From: Devosia indica
Lineage (GTDB): Bacteria > Pseudomonadota > Alphaproteobacteria > Rhizobiales > Devosiaceae
DNA length: 40,843 nt
Direction: 5' to 3'
Assembly (NCBI RefSeq): GCF_003056405.1
Contig: NZ_PYVZ01000024.1
Coordinates: 1-40,843, forward strand
How positions within the stretch are numbered: position 1 is the stretch's first letter; the number at the start of each line of letters is the position of its first letter. The notes under the pieces were generated by a model. It saw nothing but the letters and a program-made list of their open reading frames with translations. It did no database searches and was not told the origin of the DNA. Positions 36,053 to 40,843 of the stretch are shown in pieces. The position numbers and the translations under genes were made by a program.

Positions 36053-37308
36053 TCCGCGGATCCTTCCTCGGCTGTGTCTGGGGTGACAGCGATCCGGGCC
36101 ACGACCTCGAGGTTGACGTAGCGCGCGGCGCGCGCGCTCGACGCCGGGTCCAGCGCGACGGTCACCAGAAGCACACGCGCATCGGTATTTGCGGACGGAT
36201 CGTCGGCCGTAACGTTCTGTCGCCCGACCAGGGTGCCGATGCGCGAGACCGTTCCAGTGAGAGGTTCGTCACCAAGCACGCCGGAGACGAGCAGAACGCT
36301 CTGTCCGACTTCGACTCTGGGAACCATGGTCTGAAACACCTCGATTTCAGCCTCCATCTGTTCCGTATCGCCCATCCGCAGAAGCCCGTCCGCGGGCGGC
36401 CGTTCTCCGGCACGCGCGGCCACCTCGATGACCGTGCCATCCCGAGGCGCGAGCACCCGGGCCCGGTCGAGATCGGTTCGCGCCTGTTCGACAGCGGCTT
36501 CCGCTGCAGAGAGATCGGCAGCCGCGACCGCGATGTCCACCTGCTCACCCTCCGGTCCGGTTTCATACCGTGTCAGCGACGCCCGCAGACGCTCCAGGTC
36601 GGCACGGGCGGTATCGGCGGCCCGCGCGGCATCTTCCAGGATTGCCTGTGTGGTCGTACCCCGGTCGAACAGGCTGCTCATGCGCGCCAGTTCACGCTCG
36701 GCTGCCGCCAGCGTGGCCGCCGCGCCCTCTGTTTGTGCGCGCAGCTCGGCTTCCGTCGCCGCGACCTGCACCCGCGTCTGGGCAAGCGCGGCGCGGCGGA
36801 TCGCAAGCGTGCTTTCGGCGCTTGTCAGGGCAGACTCGTAGAGCGAGAGCGTGTCGAGCACGGCCAGCACATCGCCTTCGGCCACGAAATCACCCTCGTC
36901 GACCATGATCTGGTGGATGCGCGCATCGCCGGCCCCTTGCGGCAGGGCCACCGATACGATTCCGCCAGCCGGCTGCAGGCGGCCGAGCGAGACAATGTCG
37001 CCCGTCGCCATGGCCGCAACGCGCTCAGGGGAAGGGACCCGGTCGACAGGCAGTGCGATCGGCTGCCGGGCGCCGGCGCCGGGCTCAAGGCTGGTCCAGT
37101 TGAAGACCGCGCGTAGAGCCGGCCCCTGAAAATAGAGTCCGATGACCCCTCCAAGGGCCAGGAGCAGCATCACCAGCAGAACCCGCAAAGGCCAGTTCTG
37201 TCGCCGGCCCCGCGATGGCTTCGACAAAGACCGCTCCTTGCCATTGTCGAGCAGGGGCAGTTTCTCCGATCCGTCGCCGTCGCCGGATTTCCGATCGGAT
37301 GTGTTCAT
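36049..37308 (-). CDS. devB: DevB/HlyD-type periplasmic adaptor subunit
   Basis: Membrane fusion protein of 419 residues: a cytoplasmic N-terminus of about 40 residues, one transmembrane helix (LRVLLVMLLLALGGVIGLYF), a lipoyl/barrel-sandwich part (GDIVSLGRLQPAGGIVSVAL; ARVLAPRDGTVIEV), a long alpha-helical coiled coil (about residues 130-260, rich in Ala, Glu and Arg) and a beta-barrel. VVALGRLxPxG-like start is typical of DevB. ATG at 37308 has GGAG 6 bases upstream. It joins the inner-membrane DevCA complex to an outer-membrane TolC, which is not in the window. Confidence 0.88.
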   Translation of the reverse strand: MNTSDRKSGDGDGSEKLPLLDNGKERSLSKPSRGRRQNWPLRVLLVMLLLALGGVIGLYFQGPALRAVFNWTSLEPGAGARQPIALPVDRVPSPERVAAMATGDIVSLGRLQPAGGIVSVALPQGAGDARIHQIMVDEGDFVAEGDVLAVLDTLSLYESALTSAESTLAIRRAALAQTRVQVAATEAELRAQTEGAAATLAAAERELARMSSLFDRGTTTQAILEDAARAADTARADLERLRASLTRYETGPEGEQVDIAVAAADLSAAEAAVEQARTDLDRARVLAPRDGTVIEVAARAGERPPADGLLRMGDTEQMEAEIEVFQTMVPRVEVGQSVLLVSGVLGDEPLTGTVSRIGTLVGRQNVTADDPSANTDARVLLVTVALDPASSARAARYVNLEVVARIAVTPDTAEEGSAE

Positions 37309-37487
37309 AATGGTCTCCGGGGCTGGGTCTTTGGGCAAGGATGGGCGTCAGGATCACGACCTGACTTGTGTTGGTTTTCCTGCCCTTCCAGAGGGTGGTC
37401 CCAAAGGCAGGCATTGGAGCGCCACACGGTCGGCTCACCGGACAGCAGTAACAATCGGGGCCGTTTGGTACCTTTTTCCTGGGGCGG

Positions 37488-37892
37488 CTATCTGGACGCG
37501 GCTGCTGCGACTTCGGGCTGACTGAGCGCCCCGTCGCCGTCCTGGTCGGCATTCACGAAGACGGGCGCCGGTCCATTGATGAACTCGCTCTGGCTGATCC
37601 GGCCGTCGCCATCGGTGTCGAGATAGGCGATCTCCGCCAACTGCGCCCTTGCTCGGCTGGCGGCAGCGCGCGGAAAGTCGTCTTCGCCCAGATAGCCATC
37701 GCCGTTGCGATCGATCTGTGACCACCGCGCAGCCTGGACGTTGCCGTACTCCGCATTCGATATGACACCATCGCCATTGACATCGATCCTGTCGAAATTG
37801 GCCAGAAGCTGCCCAAGGGGATCCTGCGACTGTCCTAGCGCGGGAACGGCGATAAACCACAACGCGGAGACGAGAAGGGTCGTACGGAACAT
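37488..37892 (-). CDS. Secreted protein with four EF-hand calcium-binding motifs
   Basis: Protein of 134 residues with a signal peptide (cleavage near ALG-QS, residue 20). Four EF-hand loops lie at about residues 37-48 (DVNGDGVISNAE), 61-72 (DRNGDGYLGEDD), 92-103 (DTDGDGRISQSE) and 116-127 (DQDGDGALSQPE). Three end with Glu at position 12, the second with Asp. Tandem loops should bind calcium in the periplasm or outside. ATG at 37892 is supported by GGAGA 8 bases upstream. It is encoded between the response-regulator gene (divergent, 233-base gap) and devB, so it is likely in one regulon with them. Its partner is unknown. Confidence 0.85.
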   Translation of the reverse strand: MFRTTLLVSALWFIAVPALGQSQDPLGQLLANFDRIDVNGDGVISNAEYGNVQAARWSQIDRNGDGYLGEDDFPRAAASRARAQLAEIAYLDTDGDGRISQSEFINGPAPVFVNADQDGDGALSQPEVAAAASR

Positions 37893-38022
37893 CTTTCTGA
37901 TCTCCAGGAAATGAGACGCAATTGACTTTCGAGGCGTCGAACGCAGACTTGGCATTCCAAGCCCTGTTCATCGCCAGCGATACGAGCAAATTGCGGGCAC
38001 GACATTTCAAGGGTGTTTCAGA

Positions 38023-38051
38023 TGTCAGGCGCTGTGTGTCAAACTATGTCA
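38023..38051. promoter_or_regulatory. TGTCA direct repeats in the EF-hand/response-regulator divergent region
   Basis: TGTCA occurs at 38023, 38037 and 38047; the last two are exactly 10 bases apart, the helical spacing used by tandem OmpR-family sites. The position, 75-100 bases before the response-regulator start and about 130-160 before the EF-hand start, suits a shared control site. Five-base repeats are weak evidence on their own. Confidence 0.3.
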
Positions 38052-38125
38052 CCGGGTACTGCCTGTAACATTCTGCAATAACTTGGCGCTGCCACTCAGG
38101 CCGCAACCATGGCAAAGGTGATGGC

Positions 38126-38833
38126 ATGAGTGTCAAACCGGCCAGAGTGATCGTCGTCGACGACGACCCCGAACTCCGCGCACTGTTGCGCCGGTTCCTG
38201 TGCGAGCATGGCTTCGAGACCCGCGCTGTGGAGGGGGGCACCGCGCTTGACCGGGAATTGGCGCGGATACCCGCCGATGCCATCGTTCTCGACCTCATGA
38301 TGTCGGGCGAAGACGGGCTGGCCATCTGCAGGCGCCTTCGGTCATCAGGCGATATGACGCCGATCATCATGCTCACGGCACGGGGCGATCCGATTGACCG
38401 CATCATCGGCCTCGAGACCGGCGCTGACGACTATCTGTCCAAACCCTTCGAACCCCGCGAACTGGTCGCCCGCCTCTCAGCCGTGCTCAGGCGCGTGCAG
38501 AGGCGAACCGATCTGTCCACCGATGACATCGTCCAGGTCGGCTCGCTCAAGATCAATCTCTCGACCCGGGCGGTGATGCGCGACGGTGTATCGCTGAAAC
38601 TGTCCAGCCGTGAATTCGCCCTTCTCGCGGCGCTCGCAAGCAGCCAGGGTCGCCCGCTCAGCCGGGCTCAGTTGATCGACCGCGCCCTTGGGCGCGACGC
38701 TGAGGTCACGGATCGGGCGGTAGATGTGCAGATCGCCCGGCTGCGGCGCGCGATCGGCGATCGGGCTGATGACCCCGAACTGATCAAGACCATTTGGGGC
38801 GTGGGATACGTGTTGGTGTCCGACGGTGCTTGA
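38126..38833 (+). CDS. OmpR-family response regulator
   Basis: Two-domain regulator of 235 residues. Receiver: acidic pair D12-D13 (VVDDDPE), phosphoacceptor D56 (IVLDLMM), T84 and K106 (SKPFEPREL). Effector: winged helix ending GRDAEVTDRAVDVQIARLRR and IKTIWGVGYVL. The receiver and DNA-binding parts are close to OmpR/RstA-type. It overlaps the sensor kinase gene by 8 bases. The likely targets are its own operon, the EF-hand gene and devBCA, all transcribed away from its start. Confidence 0.93.
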   Translation: MSVKPARVIVVDDDPELRALLRRFLCEHGFETRAVEGGTALDRELARIPADAIVLDLMMSGEDGLAICRRLRSSGDMTPIIMLTARGDPIDRIIGLETGADDYLSKPFEPRELVARLSAVLRRVQRRTDLSTDDIVQVGSLKINLSTRAVMRDGVSLKLSSREFALLAALASSQGRPLSRAQLIDRALGRDAEVTDRAVDVQIARLRRAIGDRADDPELIKTIWGVGYVLVSDGA

Positions 38834-40112
38834 TTCACTCCTGAAACAGAACATTGCCGTTCTTGCTGCGGCGATCTTCGGTGCGCTGCTGCTCTCGCTC
38901 GTGCTGATCCTCGGCTTCGTGCTGCGTCCCCAGATCGAACGGTCGGCTGCGGACACAGCCCAGATGATCCAGAGTCTTGAACTTTCCTTCAGGCAAATGG
39001 ACCCATTCCAGCAGATCCACTTCGCCGAGGCCCTGCGCACGGGCGATGCGCCCGATGTGCTGGTCGCTGAAACCGCGCCGCAAGATGCGAACATGCAGCG
39101 TAGCTGGTTTTCGCACTACTTCCTGCGCGTGCTGTCGGATCAGCATGGTATCGCGGCGTCCAATGTACGGATCGATGCCGAGGGCCGCGTCTGGGCTCGT
39201 ATGGTCACGGCAGATCAGCCTTATTGGCTCTCGCTCAGAACCTTGCCCGCGACCGATCCGATTGCCGGCCTCGCGATTGCATCAGGGATCGCCATGCTCG
39301 CCGCTCTTGCAGGTGGCATCGCACTTCAACAACGCATTGCCCTGCCGCTGAAGCGTCTGGAGGGCGCTGTGAGTCGGATGTCCAGTCCTTCCGACGCCTA
39401 TGACATCAATATCGAGGATCCCCGGGAAATCGCGGCAGTATCCCGTGCTCTGGCAGACATGTCCAAGCGGCTGCAGCTTGCAGAGGCCGACAAGGCCCTG
39501 ATGCTGGCAGGGGTCAGTCACGACCTGCGTACGCCCCTCACAAAATTACGGTTGATCCTGGCAATGCTGAAAGATGCCGATGCCGACCTCGTCGCCGGGG
39601 CAGAGCGCGATGTGATCCGTATCGAAAACATGCTGGGCCAGTTCCTCGATTTCGCGCATGGGTTCGAGGCCGAACAGACGCGGCAGGTTCCGCTGCGGTC
39701 GCTATTGCAACAGGCGATCCACTCGTGCGCTGCGCCCACCACTGTTGTGCTGGATGTCCCTGCCGATGTCATCATCAGGGTCAAGGAAGTCGCCCTGCTT
39801 CGGGCCCTGGACAACCTGCTGACCAATGCACTCAGGCATGGCAAGCCTCCGATCGCGCTGAGCGCTCGGATCAATGACAGGGACCTCGTGATCGAGGTGC
39901 GGGACGCAGGCCATGGCATCTCACCCGAAGACGCGCGGGAGCTGATGCGCCCGTTCGCCCGGGGAAATGCTGCGCGCGCCGGCGAAGGCACCGGACTTGG
40001 CTTGGCCATTGTCGATCAGGTGGCCAGGGCACACCGCGGGAACATTGAGTTCGAAAAAGGCGCTGAGGCGTTTACGGCCCGTCTACGCATTCCCCAGGTG
40101 GTCCTTGCCTGA
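38826..40112 (+). CDS. EnvZ/RstB-type sensor histidine kinase
   Basis: Inner-membrane kinase of 428 residues. Helix 1 at about 9-33, a periplasmic sensor of roughly 115 residues, helix 2 at about 146-168, then HAMP (LPLKRLEGAVSRM). The dimerisation motif GVSHDLRTPLTKLRL has the phosphoacceptor H232. The ATPase part carries the N box (DNLLTNALRHG, about 329-339), G1 (DAGHG, about 360) and G2 (GEGTGLGLAI, about 386). The start is GTG at 38826, overlapping the regulator gene by 8 bases. The periplasmic part has no family I recognise; the secreted calcium-binding protein next door is a possible co-sensor. Confidence 0.92.
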   Translation: MLDSLLKQNIAVLAAAIFGALLLSLVLILGFVLRPQIERSAADTAQMIQSLELSFRQMDPFQQIHFAEALRTGDAPDVLVAETAPQDANMQRSWFSHYFLRVLSDQHGIAASNVRIDAEGRVWARMVTADQPYWLSLRTLPATDPIAGLAIASGIAMLAALAGGIALQQRIALPLKRLEGAVSRMSSPSDAYDINIEDPREIAAVSRALADMSKRLQLAEADKALMLAGVSHDLRTPLTKLRLILAMLKDADADLVAGAERDVIRIENMLGQFLDFAHGFEAEQTRQVPLRSLLQQAIHSCAAPTTVVLDVPADVIIRVKEVALLRALDNLLTNALRHGKPPIALSARINDRDLVIEVRDAGHGISPEDARELMRPFARGNAARAGEGTGLGLAIVDQVARAHRGNIEFEKGAEAFTARLRIPQVVLA

Positions 40113-40162
40113 GCATGGGTTGGGCTGCCTGTCACGCTCAAGCCGCTCGGCATGTCAGACGT

Positions 40163-40215
40163 AGTGACCTGACCCCAACTTCCCTCCGGTTCTTGGAGAG
40201 ACCTGGTCAGGTTAA
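40163..40215. mobile_element. Possible insertion-sequence end remnant
   Basis: The segment around GTAGTGACCTGACCCCAACT resembles the terminal sequences of IS3-family elements that start TGACCTGxxCCCC. ACCTGACC (40167-40174) pairs with GGTCAGGT (40205-40212). No transposase reading frame is present. I rate it a likely remnant, not proven. Confidence 0.35.
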
Positions 40216-40373
40216 CGTGCCCTCTATTCGGACCGCGCGTCGGTGCAGGTCCGTCACCTACCTGGCACGCGGCATGTGGCACCGAAGCCACCGCTTGAGA
40301 AACGTCATCCCCGATGCAAATCGCATCATCTCAGCGAAAACAGCGCTTTAGGTTAACGGCGATGTCGGGGAAA

Positions 40374-40396
40374 TGGAGCGGGTGAAGGGAATCGAA
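40374..40396 (-). repeat. 3' end of a tRNA-Gly gene, displaced attachment-site half
   Basis: On the minus strand these 23 bases read TTCGATTCCCTTCACCCGC followed by TCCA: T-loop, T-stem strand, acceptor strand and encoded CCA of a tRNA-Gly (CCC-type). The rest of the tRNA does not follow to the right. This is the pattern left by tRNA-targeted integration, where the original 3' end is displaced and the intact tRNA is rebuilt at the far end of the island. The chromosome side is to the left and the island starts at about 40397. Confidence 0.8.
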
Positions 40397-40455
40397 GCGC
40401 TATCCAATATCTATATAAATCAGATAGATAGAGATTTCATCGAACGGTCGGTGGC

Positions 40456-40487
40456 ACAGTTTGTAGTACAGTTTGTGGTACAAATTT
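40456..40487 (+). repeat. Tandem 12-bp repeat next to the tRNA-Gly fragment
   Basis: ACAGTTTGTAGT and ACAGTTTGTGGT lie back to back, followed by a partial ACAAATTT. They start 60 bases into the presumed island in an AT-rich tract. Such repeats near an attachment site may be recombinase or excisionase arm sites. Confidence 0.55.
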
Positions 40488-40571
40488 CACCCGCCATCAT
40501 TAACCTAGATCTCTTTTGGGACTGGCCAGTCTCACAAAGTCTGACATTGTAGAAGAGTGAATGCACATCCG

Positions 40572-40588
40572 CCGCCTTGGTAAGGCGG
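40572..40588. other. Short perfect stem-loop in the presumed island end
   Basis: CCGCCTT and AAGGCGG pair over 7 bases around GGT. It sits between the tandem repeats and the small reading frame at 40658 and could be a terminator-like or recombinase-related structure. No T tract follows. Confidence 0.4.
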
Positions 40589-40657
40589 CCGCCAGCCCGA
40601 CTGCAATCGGACTGACGGCCTGACCAAAGCGGCACCTGCTGTAACAGGAGACACGCA

Positions 40658-40786
40658 ATGGCTATGGCCATCTATTCGGCGTCGGAGATTCGACGCAACC
40701 ATTTCCCCCATTTTTGCGCGTTCAGGGTGCCCGTACTGGGCTCTGGCAATCCGAGCAAAGCCCCGGTTCTCAGGGATCGCAGCTAG
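40658..40786 (+). CDS. Possible small hypothetical protein (42 residues) at the island edge
   Basis: ATG at 40658 has CAGGAG 8 bases upstream, a good ribosome-binding site, and opens a 42-residue frame beginning MAMAIYSASEIRRNHF and ending in TAG at 40784-40786. I recognise no family. It may be a real small gene of the integrated element or the decayed start of a longer one, since nothing conserved follows. Apart from this, the stretch 40397-40843 shows only the repeats and the hairpin. Confidence 0.3.
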   Translation: MAMAIYSASEIRRNHFPHFCAFRVPVLGSGNPSKAPVLRDRS

Positions 40787-40843
40787 TCCGACTGCTTTGC
40801 CGTAACGGGACGGTGATGCCGCTCGTCTGCGGCTGATGCCTCG

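Noticed and set aside
40374..40552. Plus-strand open frame starting MERVKGIE across the tRNA fragment
   Set aside because: MERVKGIEP-type starts are a known artefact of reading the antisense of a tRNA 3' end. The rest of the frame is low-complexity repeat.

Overview
The window looks like chromosomal DNA from a Hyphomicrobiales alphaproteobacterium, possibly Devosiaceae. The basis is high GC, a chvE-gguA-gguB sugar operon, FCD-type GntR regulators, a rhizobial-style DevBCA exporter and alphaproteobacterial rRNA operon layout. The genus is a guess from gene content.

Layout. (1) 1-193: 3' end of an rRNA operon (5S rRNA and terminator). (2) 216-4864: an HNH nuclease, then a minus-strand operon for an NMT1/SsuA-type ABC importer with an FCD-GntR regulator upstream. 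(3) 5248-9289: chvE-gguA-gguB multiple-monosaccharide importer with stem-loops after the binding-protein gene. (4) 9508-11443: SbtA-like bicarbonate permease divergent from a LysR regulator. (5) 11659-16032: TerB-like protein, TerC family membrane protein, a soluble PAS-PAS chemoreceptor with a stop codon just after its apparent start, and an NAD(P)-binding reductase. (6) 16201-33702: a large catabolic island. (7) 33808-33963: a frameshifted tyrosine-recombinase remnant. (8) 34144-40112: DevBCA exporter, secreted four-EF-hand protein and an OmpR/EnvZ-type two-component pair. (9) 40374-40396: a displaced 3' end of a tRNA-Gly gene, which I read as the left edge of another integrated element running off the window.

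The catabolic island is the part most likely to be new biology. A long minus-strand operon (28234 down to 16201) encodes a GntR regulator, a carbohydrate ABC importer (binding protein, two permeases, MalK-type ATPase), two xylose-isomerase-like TIM-barrel proteins, an aldose 1-epimerase, two paralogous uncharacterised TIM-barrel proteins with clan GH-A-like catalytic glutamates, then 3-oxo-tetronate kinase (OtnK) and 3-oxo-tetronate 4-phosphate decarboxylase (OtnC). Divergent plus-strand genes encode an SMP-30 lactonase, a LeuB/tartrate-dehydrogenase-type enzyme, a Gfo/Idh/MocA oxidoreductase and a second GntR regulator. A convergent unit carries a third paralogue of the GH-A-like protein plus a small ABM-domain protein. 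The same dyad (TGCATT-N4-AATGCR) lies upstream of both outer units, suggesting one regulon.

Proposed logic (inference): a small glycoside or oligosaccharide is imported intact, cut in the cytoplasm by the three GH-A-like enzymes (none has a signal peptide), the released sugar is oxidised to a lactone, opened to an aldonate, and carried to a C4 keto acid that OtnK/OtnC convert to DHAP plus CO2. The substrate cannot be read from sequence.
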